From Marinobacter sp. EhC06 (GTDB lineage Bacteria > Pseudomonadota > Gammaproteobacteria > Pseudomonadales > Oleiphilaceae), in the NCBI RefSeq assembly GCF_001650915.1, contig NZ_LXYO01000004.1, forward strand, positions 62,001 through 126,000: 64,000 nucleotides of DNA. Direction: 5' to 3'. The notes beneath the pieces were generated by a model. The model was not told the origin of the DNA. It saw only the letters and a list, made by a program, of their open reading frames with translations, and ran no database searches. A program made the position numbers and the translations under genes. Positions 26,787-37,300 of the stretch are shown here, in pieces; position 1 is the stretch's first letter; each line of letters starts with the position of its first letter.

Positions 26787-28093
26787 TGGATATCGCATTT
26801 CTCTCCATTGTCCTGGCAGTTGCGATGATCCTGATGCTTGCCGTAGGCGTGTGGGTCTCCCTGACCCTGGTTGGGGTAGGCGTTCTGGGCCTGCTGCTGT
26901 CCGGCAACGATCAGATCGGCCTGCTGTTCGCCACGTCCAGTTGGGGCGCCAGCACCAGCTGGTCTCTGACGGCCCTGCCCATGTTCATCTGGATGGGGGA
27001 GGTTCTGTTCCGTACACGACTGTCCGAGGATTTGTTCAAAGGCCTGGCCCCCTGGATGGGCGGACTGCCGGGCAAACTGCTCCATGTAAACATTCTGAGT
27101 TGTGGCATTTTCGCGGCTGTTTCCGGCTCTTCCGCAGCCACGGCCGCAACCATTGGGCGAATGACTCTGCCGGAACTGAAAGCCCAGGGTTACAGCGACA
27201 AGATGGCGGTAGGCACTCTGGCCGGCTCCGGCACGCTGGGGCTGTTGATTCCGCCCTCCATTATTCTGATTGTTTATGGCGTGGCCGCGGAAGTTTCCAT
27301 TGGCCGCCTGTTTATTGCCGGTGCTCTGCCCGGCCTGATGCTGGTTGCCATGTTCATGGGTTACACCATGATCTGGGCCAAGCTCAACAAGGATCAGTTG
27401 CCAACCACCAAAAAGGAAAACCTGGCGTTCTCGGTCAAGATCAAGGCCCTGAAGATGCTGCTTCCGATCGTTGGCCTGATCATTTTCGTACTCGGTTCTA
27501 TCTATACCGGTTTTGCCACGCCAACCGAAGCCGCTGCACTGGGTGTGTTCGGCGCACTGATCATCGCGGCCGCAACCGGTTCACTCAGCATCCAGAGTTT
27601 CAAGGACAGCCTGTTGGGGGCTGTGAAAAGCTCCTGCATGATCGGCCTGATTCTCGTCGGTGCCCACTTTCTGACCCTGGCCATGGGCTTCCTGGGTATT
27701 CCGCGGGAACTGGCCGCCTGGATCGGCAGCATGTCCCTGTCGCCGTTCGAGCTGCTGATCGGCCTGACAGTGCTGTTCGTCCTTCTCGGCTGTTTTCTCG
27801 ACGGAATTTCAGTCGTGGTTCTGACTGTCGCGGTTGTCATGCCAATGGTTCAGCAGGCTGGCATTGATTTGCTCTGGTTCGGAATCTTTATTGTACTGGT
27901 AGTTGAAATGGCACAGATTACGCCCCCGGTTGGCTTCAACCTGTTCGTCATCCAGGCACTGACCGGTAAGGACATACTCTATGTGGCCCGGGCAGCCCTG
28001 CCGTTCTTCCTGCTGATCATGGCGGCGCTTTTCCTGATCGGCTGGTTCCCGGAGATTGTCACTTACCTGCCCCAGACCATGAGCCAGGGATGA
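26786..28093 (+). CDS. TRAP transporter large membrane subunit (DctM)
   Basis: The 435-residue protein has about 12 membrane segments. Conserved DctM stretches are seen at SGSSAATAATIGRMTLPELK, GTLGLLIPPSIILIVYGV and QITPPVGFNLFVIQALTG. It is the channel of a sodium-driven importer. It overlaps dctQ by one base and is followed 31 bases later by pxpA, so uptake and hydrolysis genes share one operon. Confidence 0.95.
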   Translation: MDIAFLSIVLAVAMILMLAVGVWVSLTLVGVGVLGLLLSGNDQIGLLFATSSWGASTSWSLTALPMFIWMGEVLFRTRLSEDLFKGLAPWMGGLPGKLLHVNILSCGIFAAVSGSSAATAATIGRMTLPELKAQGYSDKMAVGTLAGSGTLGLLIPPSIILIVYGVAAEVSIGRLFIAGALPGLMLVAMFMGYTMIWAKLNKDQLPTTKKENLAFSVKIKALKMLLPIVGLIIFVLGSIYTGFATPTEAAALGVFGALIIAAATGSLSIQSFKDSLLGAVKSSCMIGLILVGAHFLTLAMGFLGIPRELAAWIGSMSLSPFELLIGLTVLFVLLGCFLDGISVVVLTVAVVMPMVQQAGIDLLWFGIFIVLVVEMAQITPPVGFNLFVIQALTGKDILYVARAALPFFLLIMAALFLIGWFPEIVTYLPQTMSQG

Positions 28094-28124
28094 CGCAGGC
28101 AACAACGTTTTTCGGAGGTACACA

Positions 28125-28859
28125 ATGAAACTCAACTGCGATATGGGTGAGAGCTTCGGCACCTGGACCAAGGGTATGGATGCCGAAGTCATGCCCTACA
28201 TTGATATGGCCAGCATTGCCTGCGGGTTTCATGCATCCGACCCGCTGACCATGGATCACACGGTCAAGCTGGCATTGGCCCAGAACGTCACCATCGGCGC
28301 CCACCCCGGCTACCCGGACCTTCTCGGTTTCGGCCGCCGCGACATGGACTGCCGGCCGGACGAGCTCAAGGCCATCCTGGTTTACCAGATGGCCGCACTG
28401 AACGGGATCTGTCAGGTGCATGGCACCTCCATTTCCTACGTGAAGCCCCACGGGGCTCTCTATAACCGGATGATGGTGGACAACACCACGCTATCCGTTG
28501 TTATGTCCGCAGTGCGCTCTTATGCGCCGCAATGCCCGCTGGTGGTTATGGCAACCCCCGAATGGCAACAGGTCAAGGACCGGGCGGATGAGTACGGTAT
28601 TGAGGTCTGGTTCGAGGCCTTTTCCGATCGCGCGTACAGCGACGAGGGCAAACTGGTAAAACGGTCGGTACGCGGTGCCGTCCACGAAACCACAGAAGCC
28701 ATTGAAGAACAGGTCACCCAGATTATCCGGGACGGCACTGTCACCTCAATTTCAGGCAAACGCATTCCGATCAAGGCCGATACAATCTGTATTCACGGTG
28801 ACAGCTACCATGCCGTCGATGCGGCGCGGCACATGCGGAAGGTTGTTGAGGCACTATGA
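28125..28859 (+). CDS. pxpA: 5-oxoprolinase subunit A (LamB/YcsF family)
   Basis: The 244-residue protein starts with the family signature MKLNCDMGESFG and continues with ASIACGFHASDP and VKPHGALYN. PxpA is the hydrolase-like subunit of the ATP-dependent PxpABC enzyme that opens 5-oxo-L-proline to L-glutamate. CGGAGGT precedes the ATG. It overlaps pxpB by 4 bases. Confidence 0.95.
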   Translation: MKLNCDMGESFGTWTKGMDAEVMPYIDMASIACGFHASDPLTMDHTVKLALAQNVTIGAHPGYPDLLGFGRRDMDCRPDELKAILVYQMAALNGICQVHGTSISYVKPHGALYNRMMVDNTTLSVVMSAVRSYAPQCPLVVMATPEWQQVKDRADEYGIEVWFEAFSDRAYSDEGKLVKRSVRGAVHETTEAIEEQVTQIIRDGTVTSISGKRIPIKADTICIHGDSYHAVDAARHMRKVVEAL

Positions 28860-29548
28860 AGATCGAGTCGGTCAACGAAAACACCTGCATGGTGTATTTT
28901 GGCGACCAGATTGGGGCGAAATCTGCGGGCCTGGTCAAACAGGCCAGCGACCGGCTGCGGCGCGATATGTCAGACCTCATCATCGACCTGGTGCCGTCTT
29001 ACACGTCGATCCTGGTGACCTGGGATCTGGAAAAGGCTGATCGGTTTGCCATCACCCGCAGGGTGCGCGAAGTGATAGACGCCGACGACAATAATTCCAC
29101 CGAGGACGATTCAGCCCGGATCGTCGAGCTGCCCGTCTACTATGATCCGGAAGTGGGGCTGGACCTGAAGGATGTCTGCGAGCATGCCGGCCTGTCCCGG
29201 GACGAGGTCGTTCGCATTCACAGTGAACAGCTTTATCAGGTCTACGCCATCGGCTTTGCTCCGGGGTTTGCCTACCTGGGAAGTACCGATGATCGGATTG
29301 CCATTCCCCGGAAATCCACGCCCCGACTGAAAGTCCCTACCGGCAGTGTCGGCATCGCAGGCACTCAAACCGCAATCTACCCGAGCTGCACGCCCGGTGG
29401 CTGGCAGATCATTGGTCGCACGCCGCAGAAAATGGTTGATTGGGACAGCGACTCGCTGGCGCTGGTACAGGTGGGCGATCAGGTCCGCTTTCGCGCCATC
29501 AGCCGGGACGAATTCCTCGAGCTGGGAGGCAACCTTGATGAGCTTTGA
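28856..29548 (+). CDS. pxpB: 5-oxoprolinase subunit B (KipI family)
   Basis: The 230-residue protein has the PxpB/KipI domain: VPSYTSILVTWD at about 43-54, then YAIGFAPGFAYLGSTDDRIAIPRK and GSVGIAGTQTAIYPSCTPGGWQIIG. It works with PxpC as the kinase-like part of 5-oxoprolinase. The ATG overlaps the pxpA stop, and the stop overlaps the start of pxpC by 11 bases, so translation is coupled along the three genes. Confidence 0.95.
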   Translation: MKIESVNENTCMVYFGDQIGAKSAGLVKQASDRLRRDMSDLIIDLVPSYTSILVTWDLEKADRFAITRRVREVIDADDNNSTEDDSARIVELPVYYDPEVGLDLKDVCEHAGLSRDEVVRIHSEQLYQVYAIGFAPGFAYLGSTDDRIAIPRKSTPRLKVPTGSVGIAGTQTAIYPSCTPGGWQIIGRTPQKMVDWDSDSLALVQVGDQVRFRAISRDEFLELGGNLDEL

Positions 29549-30482
29549 AGTCCTCGAACCCGGAATGCTCGCCCTTGTTCAGGATGCCGGCCGCTACGGC
29601 TACCAGCATATGGGGGTGACAACCGGCGGCCCCATGGACGAGTTTGCGTTTTTCTGGGCGAACCGACTGCTGAACAATGATCTCAATGCCCCCCAGATCG
29701 AAATCACCTTTGGCAGGTTCAGCCTGAAGGCGAACCATGATGCCTGCATTGCCATTACCGGCGGCGATCTGGGCGCCCGCATCAATGGTCGGGCCATTGA
29801 GCCCTGGCGCACCCATCAGATCAGCGCGGGTGACCGGCTGGACTTCACTGCGCCGATGAGCGGCCTGCGGGCCTACCTGGCGGTCAGCGGCGGATTCAAG
29901 CCAGCCATGAAACTGGGCAGTTGCGCTACCGTCAGCCGGGAAGGCCTGGGCGGTATCAATGGCCAGGGAGCGAAGCTGGCAAAAGGTGATAGGTTGGAGT
30001 TTGAGACAAACGCAGCATTTGTCGAGGCGTTTCTGCCCGAATCAGACATCCCCGATTACCAGCAACATCTTCGTCTGGGCGTTATTCCAGGCTACCAATA
30101 CGAAAGCTTCCCTGCCGTTCAGCGAATGAAATTTTTCTCGTGCGACTATGAAATCAGCCAGAATATCGACCGCATGGGCTATCGCCTGAAGGGCGACGCC
30201 ATTCATTCGGACCTGAACGGGATTGTCTCGGAGGGGATTGCCTATGGCGCCATTCAGGTGCCCAGCGACGGCCAGCCGATTGTTCTTATGAAGGATCGGC
30301 AAACCATTGGCGGCTACCCGAAAATCGGCTGCCTGAGTGCCCTGGATGCGGGTCTTCTGGCTCAGAGGGGGCCGGGGGCATCGGTGAGTTTCTATCTTTC
30401 GGACGTCGCCGAGGCCGAAGGCCGCCGGATGCTGTTTAACCAACGCTTAAAAACAAACGCGCCCGGCATCAGGGCTGACTGA
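29538..30482 (+). CDS. pxpC: 5-oxoprolinase subunit C (KipA family, biotin-dependent carboxylase-like)
   Basis: The 314-residue protein begins LEPGMLALVQDAGRYGYQHMGVTTGGPMDEFAF, the PxpC/KipA signature, and ends with PSDGQPIVLMKDRQTIGGYPKI. I use the ATG at 29538 inside the end of pxpB, where similarity starts; an earlier in-frame ATG lies deep inside pxpB in the wrong frame for that gene. Its stop lies in the loop of the strong terminator hairpin shared with putA. Confidence 0.94.
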   Translation: MSFEVLEPGMLALVQDAGRYGYQHMGVTTGGPMDEFAFFWANRLLNNDLNAPQIEITFGRFSLKANHDACIAITGGDLGARINGRAIEPWRTHQISAGDRLDFTAPMSGLRAYLAVSGGFKPAMKLGSCATVSREGLGGINGQGAKLAKGDRLEFETNAAFVEAFLPESDIPDYQQHLRLGVIPGYQYESFPAVQRMKFFSCDYEISQNIDRMGYRLKGDAIHSDLNGIVSEGIAYGAIQVPSDGQPIVLMKDRQTIGGYPKIGCLSALDAGLLAQRGPGASVSFYLSDVAEAEGRRMLFNQRLKTNAPGIRAD

Positions 30483-30499
30483 CGCCGGGCGCGTTTGTT
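30452..30499. terminator. Bidirectional terminator between pxpC and putA
   Basis: AACAAACGCGCCCGGC (30452-30467) and GCCGGGCGCGTTTGTT (30484-30499) form a perfect 16-base stem, with A/T ends on both sides so either strand gives a U tract. The pxpC stop codon is in the loop, and putA ends 15 bases beyond. Confidence 0.85.
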
Positions 30500-30514
30500 A
30501 CTGATTGCTGCCGA

Positions 30515-33500
30515 TTATTCGGAGGCGGCAATCAGGCTGGCGTTACCGCCCGCTGCAGTTGTGTCGACACACAGGTGACGTTCGATCACAAACCGCTGAT
30601 CCAGGGTGTGCTCTGTAATCAGCGGCAGCAACGCGCCATCACGCTTGGCCAATGCCTCACGATAGGCCTTCAGCAAAGACTGAACGCCGCAGCTGACCAC
30701 CGCCTCGAAGCCGTCGACGGTTGCCAGTGCCTCCGGCTCCAGCAGACCTTCCGCGCCAGTGATTGGCAGTCCGGCATTGGCGGCCTGGTCCACGGTGTCC
30801 TGAACACCCGGCGCAATCACCACCACCATATTACCTTGTGACAACGCGGTGCCGGCCTGCTCCAGAGCGGTTTCCTTATCCGGCCCCAGACACACCACCA
30901 CACCACGGGCATGGTTGGTCAGGCGGTTGGTCTCACCGGTTGGCCCGGGCAGCTCTTCCACGTGAGCGTCGAGCGGCGCCGGAACGTCCCCGAAGATAGG
31001 CTTGATGGCCTCCATGCGGGCATCCGGCTTGGGCGCCTTCAGCTTATCCAGCTGGCCGATCAGCTTCTGCAACTGCTTGGCATCCACTTTCCTGGCGCCG
31101 GAATCCGCCTCACGCTCAACCGTTTCACCTTTCAGGAAACGACGAACATACTGGGGACCACCAGCCTTGGGACCTGTGCCGGAAAGGCCTTCACCACCGA
31201 AGGGCTGGGAGCCCACGATGGCGCCGATCTGGTTCCGGTTTACATAGGTGTTACCCACCTTGATCCGGCTGGAGATGCGCTCAACCCGGCGATCAACACG
31301 ACTGTGGATACCAAACGTCAGACCGTAGCCCTTGGCATTGATGTCATCCACCACCTTGTCGATATTCTTCGCCTCGAACGTGGCCACATGCAATACCGGC
31401 CCGAAGATCTCCTCTTCCAGTTCCTCAATACCACTGACACTGAGGACCGCAGGAGAAACAAACAGCCCTTTCTCGGGAACTTTCAGCTTCTTCAGGAGCT
31501 TGCCGTTGCGCTCGAACTTGTCGCAATGGTCCACAATTTTCTTGCGGGCATTCTCGTCGATCACCGGCCCCACATCCGTAGACAGCAACCAGGGGTCACC
31601 GATACCCAGTTCTTCCATGGCGCCGTACAGCATCTCTAGCAGACCATCGGCAATATCTTTCTGCACATAAAGCATGCGCAGGGCCGAACAACGCTGGCCG
31701 GCACTCTGGAAAGAGGAGGCCAGTACATCGCGCACCACCTGCTCCGGCAGTGCCGTGGAATCCACGATCATGGCGTTGAGACCACCGGTTTCCGCCACCA
31801 GCGGCGCGTCCGGCGCCATGTTCTCGGTCATCACCTTGTTGATGCGCTGAGCGGTGGCGGTAGAGCCGGTGAAGCATACGCCACTGACACGGGAATCAGA
31901 GGTCAGGGCCGCACCCACGGTGGCGCCGGTGCCCGGCACCAACTGGATGGCACCCGTCGGGATACCGGCCTGGTGCATCAGTTCCACTGCGCGAATGGCC
32001 AACAGCGAAGTCTGCTCCGCCGGCTTGGCCACCACGGTGTTACCTGCGGCCAGGTTGGCCAGGATCTGCCCGGTGAAGATGGCCAGCGGGAAGTTCCAGG
32101 GGGAAATACACACCATGACACCGCGGGCATCGCCACTGTCTTTATAGCGGATGGCCTCGTTGGCGTAATACTGGGAGAAGTCGACCGCCTCACGGATTTC
32201 CGCCACCGCATCCAGCAGCGATTTCCCCGCTTCACGGGTGGTGAGGGCGAACAACTCTTCGTAGTTCTCCTCATACAGGTCGCCGACCTTACGAACGCAC
32301 GCTGCGCGCTCTTCAGCGGACTTCCCGGACCAGCTTTTGAACGCAGCTGCAGCAGCGGTAATCGCGGTGTCCACATCAGCGTCCGAGGCCTGGGTTACAT
32401 GGCCGACCAGATCGTCCGGATCGGCGGGGTTACGCACTACCTGCACTTCGGTGCCGGCCACTTCGCCGGCAATCACCGGACCGCCCTTCCAGCGATAGTC
32501 CTTGTAGGCACCGCGACCCTTCTCGATCTCGTTAACCGTTACCGGATCGGTGATATCCCAGCCCTTGGAGTTGCGACGCTGATCGCCAAACAGTTTGAAC
32601 GGATGAACGATCGCCTTGCTGGAGATGTTTTTACCCATCTGCTCAACGCTGACAATTGGATCCTTGGCAATTTCCTCGGGGGTAATGCTGGTGTCCACGA
32701 TCTGGTTCACGAAGGAACTATTGGCACCGTTCTCCAGCAGGCGACGCACCAGGTATGCCAGCAGATCCTTGTGTGGGCCAACAGGCGCATAGATGCGACA
32801 AGGCACGCCACTGACTTTCAGAACCTCATTGTGCAGTGACTCGCCCATGCCATGCAGACGCTGGAACTCGTAGTTGTCCACACCCTTGGTTTTGGCCATT
32901 TCCAGAATGGAGGAAACTGAATGGGCGTTGTGGGTGGCGAACTGCGGGTAAATGCGGTTCGTCATGTTCAGCAGCTTGGTGGCGCAGGACAGGAACGACA
33001 CGTCGCTACAGGCCTTGCGAGTGAACACGGGGAAGCCGTCCAGGCCCATTACTTGGGCACGTTTGATTTCGGCATCCCAGTAGGCGCCCTTCACCAGTCG
33101 CACCATGAATTTGCGGTCGTATTTTTCAGCCAGGCCGTAAAGCCAGTCGATCACGAACGACGAACGCTTGCCGTAGGCCTGGACCACCACGCCGAAGCCA
33201 TCCCAGTTCGCAAGCTCGGGATCGGCAACCAGTGCTTCGATCACATCAAGGGAAAGATCCAGACGATCCTGCTCCTCGGCGTCGATGTTGAAACCCATAT
33301 TGGCGGCCGCTGCCTTTTTGACCAGTTCGCGGGCCCGGGGCAGCAGTTCGTTCATCACCCGCTCTTTGTTGCCGTATTCGTAACGGGCCAACAGGGCAGA
33401 GAGTTTTACAGAGATGCCGGGATTCTTACGGACATCGCCCTTGCTCGCCTTGGCAATACTATCGATGGCATTGGAATAGGAGTCGTAGTAACGCTTGGCG

Positions 33501-34144
33501 TCATCATCGGTGCGGGCGGCTTCACCCAGCATGTCGTAGGAATAGGTATAGCCCTTGGCCATGTATTCCTTGGCTTCATCCTGGGCTTCCTCGATATCAC
33601 GGCCCAGCACGAACTGACGGCCCATTTCCTTCATGGCCTGGCCGGCAACGGTGCGGATGACCGGCTCACCAAAGCGCTTGAGGAGTTTCCGCAGGGTTTC
33701 GCCCACGGTATTGCGCTCTGAATCCTTCAGCAGATTGCTGGTCATCAGCAAGGCGACCGTGGCCGTGTTGATCAGTCCAGACGACGCCTTGCCCACGTGG
33801 GTACCCCAGGCGCCGGAGGTGATCTTATCCTCGATCAATTCATGGATGGTCGTGTTGTCAGGCACACGCAACAGCGCCTCCGCCAGACACATCAGTGCCA
33901 CGCCTTCCTTGGTGGTCAGACCATACTCCGCCAGGAATTTTTCCATGATGGTGGACTTGGCATTCTTGCGAACGCTACGCACCAGTTCAGCCGCACGGGC
34001 AGAGATAGCATCGCGCTCGGCCTGGGACAACTGGGCACCAGCAATCATCTCGTGGATAACCTTGTGCTCGTCAGCGAGATAATAATCACGAATCGCCTGC
34101 CGGCTATCGACAAGCTCGGGCGTCTGTGATTGCTGCGGTCTCAT
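30515..34144 (-). CDS. putA: Bifunctional proline dehydrogenase / 1-pyrroline-5-carboxylate dehydrogenase PutA
   Basis: The 1209-residue enzyme oxidises proline to glutamate in two steps. The FAD-dependent proline dehydrogenase occupies about 100-480 (FMVRLVKGAYWDAEIKRAQ, RRLLENGANSSFVNQ with substrate-binding arginines). The NAD-dependent aldehyde dehydrogenase occupies about 540-1010, with catalytic Cys819 in SAGQRCSALRM. A further C-terminal domain of about 190 residues follows, as in larger PutA types. The ribbon-helix-helix domain that lets E. coli PutA act as a repressor is absent, so control should come from elsewhere, most likely the Lrp-type regulator at 37968. AGAGGGT precedes the ATG. 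Confidence 0.95.
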   Translation of the reverse strand: MRPQQSQTPELVDSRQAIRDYYLADEHKVIHEMIAGAQLSQAERDAISARAAELVRSVRKNAKSTIMEKFLAEYGLTTKEGVALMCLAEALLRVPDNTTIHELIEDKITSGAWGTHVGKASSGLINTATVALLMTSNLLKDSERNTVGETLRKLLKRFGEPVIRTVAGQAMKEMGRQFVLGRDIEEAQDEAKEYMAKGYTYSYDMLGEAARTDDDAKRYYDSYSNAIDSIAKASKGDVRKNPGISVKLSALLARYEYGNKERVMNELLPRARELVKKAAAANMGFNIDAEEQDRLDLSLDVIEALVADPELANWDGFGVVVQAYGKRSSFVIDWLYGLAEKYDRKFMVRLVKGAYWDAEIKRAQVMGLDGFPVFTRKACSDVSFLSCATKLLNMTNRIYPQFATHNAHSVSSILEMAKTKGVDNYEFQRLHGMGESLHNEVLKVSGVPCRIYAPVGPHKDLLAYLVRRLLENGANSSFVNQIVDTSITPEEIAKDPIVSVEQMGKNISSKAIVHPFKLFGDQRRNSKGWDITDPVTVNEIEKGRGAYKDYRWKGGPVIAGEVAGTEVQVVRNPADPDDLVGHVTQASDADVDTAITAAAAAFKSWSGKSAEERAACVRKVGDLYEENYEELFALTTREAGKSLLDAVAEIREAVDFSQYYANEAIRYKDSGDARGVMVCISPWNFPLAIFTGQILANLAAGNTVVAKPAEQTSLLAIRAVELMHQAGIPTGAIQLVPGTGATVGAALTSDSRVSGVCFTGSTATAQRINKVMTENMAPDAPLVAETGGLNAMIVDSTALPEQVVRDVLASSFQSAGQRCSALRMLYVQKDIADGLLEMLYGAMEELGIGDPWLLSTDVGPVIDENARKKIVDHCDKFERNGKLLKKLKVPEKGLFVSPAVLSVSGIEELEEEIFGPVLHVATFEAKNIDKVVDDINAKGYGLTFGIHSRVDRRVERISSRIKVGNTYVNRNQIGAIVGSQPFGGEGLSGTGPKAGGPQYVRRFLKGETVEREADSGARKVDAKQLQKLIGQLDKLKAPKPDARMEAIKPIFGDVPAPLDAHVEELPGPTGETNRLTNHARGVVVCLGPDKETALEQAGTALSQGNMVVVIAPGVQDTVDQAANAGLPITGAEGLLEPEALATVDGFEAVVSCGVQSLLKAYREALAKRDGALLPLITEHTLDQRFVIERHLCVDTTAAGGNASLIAASE

Positions 34145-34252
34145 AGTTGTACCCTCTTAGTTGTTTGTCTCTCCCGCATTCTACCGAGATCAACAAAGAC
34201 TATTTCTCTATAAAATTCGGACAAGCGCCCCATTACGGCTTTTTTAGATAAT

Positions 34253-34269
34253 AAAAATTTAATATTTTT
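34253..34269. promoter_or_regulatory. AT-rich palindrome upstream of putA
   Basis: AAAAAT-ttaat-ATTTTT is a perfect 6-base-arm dyad about 110 bases upstream of the putA start, in the AT-rich 169-base gap after the glutamate dehydrogenase stop. Lrp-family proteins favour such AT-rich 15-17-base dyads, so it may be a site for the divergent Lrp-type regulator. Confidence 0.35.
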
Positions 34270-34313
34270 CTTCCAAAACCTTATCTTTAGGGCGTTTTGC
34301 CTCTCATCGCCCT

Positions 34314-37300
34314 CTAAGCGGCTTTCATTGCCAGCTCTCTGAGGACGCCATGTGCCACCGAGAAAACAGCACAATCCACATCATTGGCGGCCTGCATGTC
34401 GTTCAGCATCCGCTCCCAACGGGCGAGCAACATCCGCTTGTCCTCGCGCCAGGACTCGAGACGGCTTTCCGGCGTTCCCTCACCTTCCACCGGCTCGGAA
34501 AACACGCTGAACGTCAGGTTCCGCAACTGATGATCCAACTCGTCGCGGAAATGAATGGTCGCCAGTACCTGCCAGTGGCCATTCGCCCGGAACGCTCGCA
34601 TCTGCCGATCCAGCCAGGTCAGGTTCAGACTTTCACCAAGAGTGAAATAGACCCAGGCTACGGATTCCAGGTCCTCACCCAGCTGACGGGAGATCTCGAT
34701 CATATCCATCAGCCAGTAGCGGCTTTCTGCGGACGCACACCAGGCCGATAAGTCCTCGGGAACCATCCGCTCACAGTACTCAGCATAGCGGTCATACCAC
34801 CGACTTGCAGGAATCACCGATTCAAGACGGCTTCTGGAGGCCAAAACGTCCGACATCGGGGCCCGGTAATGATCAATGCAAGAAACCGGGTCCAATGCCT
34901 GCCGGCGGTTCTGCAGCAGCCAACTGGTGCTGCGGGTAACCAGTCGGATGGCGTCGGCAAACAGATCTGCCTGAACGTCTGCGCTGACTTTTCCATCCAG
35001 TGATTCCATAGCCTCCCAATGGGCGTCTACGTCATGAATTCGCAGGGAGATCAGGTAGGCCGCAGCTATCCGGCCGACATCTGCCCCCGTGGCACTGCGA
35101 ATACGGTCGAACCAGGTGATACCCATACGGTTCACCATATCGTTGGCAATCTGCGTGGCCGAGATTTCTGCACGCAGGGGATGAGACTCGACCGCTTCCG
35201 GGAAAGCGGCCAGCAGGGAGGCAGGAAAGGCCGAGTGCAGCGCTGAGTTAAAGCGCGTGTCATGGACGATTGGCGATGCAACCAGGGCCTGCTTGAGCTC
35301 AATCTTTGCGTAGGAAACCAGAACCGCCAGCTCCGGCCGTGTCAGACCTCCCCCGTGTTCTCGGCGGGCCTGCAACTCCTCGTCAGAAGGCAGAAATTCA
35401 AGACCACGGTCCAGCTTTCCCTCAGCTTCAAGCCTGCGCATCAGGCGATCATACTGGTCAACAGTGGCAACCGCCGGGTTCTGGGCCAGGCTGAGCGCCA
35501 TGGCCTGCCGGTAATTGTTGCGGAGAACAAGCTCAGCCACTTCCGGGGTCATGGCCCTGAGCATCCGGTTTCGCTCCGGAAGCGACATCAACTGCCGATG
35601 CACCAGGTCGTTGAGCAGGATCTTGATATTTACCTCGTGGTCCGAGCAGTCGACGCCACCGGCATTGTCGATAAAATCGCTGTTCACGGAGCCGCCGCGA
35701 CGGGCGAAGTCGATCCGGGCCTTCTGGGTCACACCCAGATTGCCGCCTTCACCAAGAGCTTTGCAGCGCAGCTCGGTGCTGTCGATACGCAGAGCGTCAT
35801 TGGTTTTGTCGCCCACATCCTCGTGGGACTCCGAGGGTGCTTTCACATAGGTACCAATGCCACCGTTCCACAGCATGTCTACGGGTGCTTTCAGCAGAGC
35901 GCTGATCAGATCCGCCGGCGACAGGCTTCGAGCCTTTATGCCCAGCACCTTACGCATTTGCGCAGACACCGGGATGGATTTCATGGAACGCGAGAACACC
36001 CCGCCGCCATCGCTGATCAACCCGGTGTCATAATCGGCCCAGGAGGAGCCAGGCAGATTGAACAGTCGCTGTCGCTCGCGAAACGACGCCGCGGCATCCG
36101 GATTCGGGTCCACAAAAATATGCTGGTGGTTGAACGCACCCACGAGGCGAATCCGGTCTGACAGCAGCATCCCGTTGCCAAACACATCCCCACCCATGTC
36201 ACCGATACCGACCACCGTGAACTCATCGGACTGGGTATCCGTGCCTTCTTCGAGGAAATGCCGCTTTACCGATTCCCAGGCGCCCCGGGCTGTAATGCCC
36301 ATTTTCTTGTGGTCATACCCCTCGCTGCCGCCAGAGGCAAAAGCATCGCCCAGCCAGAACCGGTACTCGGCTGCCAGTGTGTTGGCTATATCGGAAAACG
36401 TGGCAGTGCCTTTATCGGCGGCGACCACCAGATAGGTATCGTCGCCGTCATATCGAACCACATTATGCGGGGGGACGACCTGACCATCATCCAGGTTGTC
36501 GGTGATGTCCAAAAGCCCTCTTATAAAGGTCTGATAGCAGGCGACACCTTCCTCCCGCAGAGACTCCCGTGAGCCGTCACGTGGCGGCTGTTTCACCACG
36601 AAGCCACCCTTGGCGCCCGCGGGCACGATCACCGAGTTCTTCACCTGCTGGGCTTTCACCAGACCAAGAATCTCCGTGCGGTAATCCTCAATCCGGTCAG
36701 ACCAACGAAGCCCGCCCCTGGCCACCGGCCCCGAGCGCAGGTGCACGCCTTCAATCCGCGGCGAATAGACAAAAATCTCGAACTTCGGCGTCGGGCGTGG
36801 AATATCCGGAATCGACGACGGATCCAGCTTGAGCGACAGGTAGGAAGGAAACCCTCCATCCTCCCGGGTCTGAAAATAGTTGGTTCGAAGCGTTGCCCGG
36901 ATGAGCATAAAGAAGCGCCGAAGAATGCGGTCGTCGTCCAGGCTTGCCACGGCTTCGAGGGAATCCCGAAGCTCAGCCTCCAGCCTTTCGGCTTTTCCCT
37001 TCCGACCTTTGATATTGGGCTCGAAGCGACTGAAGAAGAATGCAACCAGCCGCGAGGTAATATCCGGATGACGGGCAAGTGTTTCTGCAATGAAGGGCTG
37101 ACTGAAACCGAATCGAATCTGCTTGATGTAGCGGGCATAGGCCCTGATCAACGCCACTTCACGCCAGCCGAGGCCGCACAACATGATCAGCTGATTAAAA
37201 TCGTCGTTTTCGGCAAAGCCGTTCCAGATTTCCCGGAACGCTGACTGGATCAACGGCCTGGCAGTGCCCAGATCGGCGGCTCGGCACCTGTCGTGGAGCT

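Noticed and set aside
34141-34374. Short frame in the putA upstream gap
   Set aside because: It spans the promoter gap and the end of the glutamate dehydrogenase gene and shows no similarity or ribosome site.
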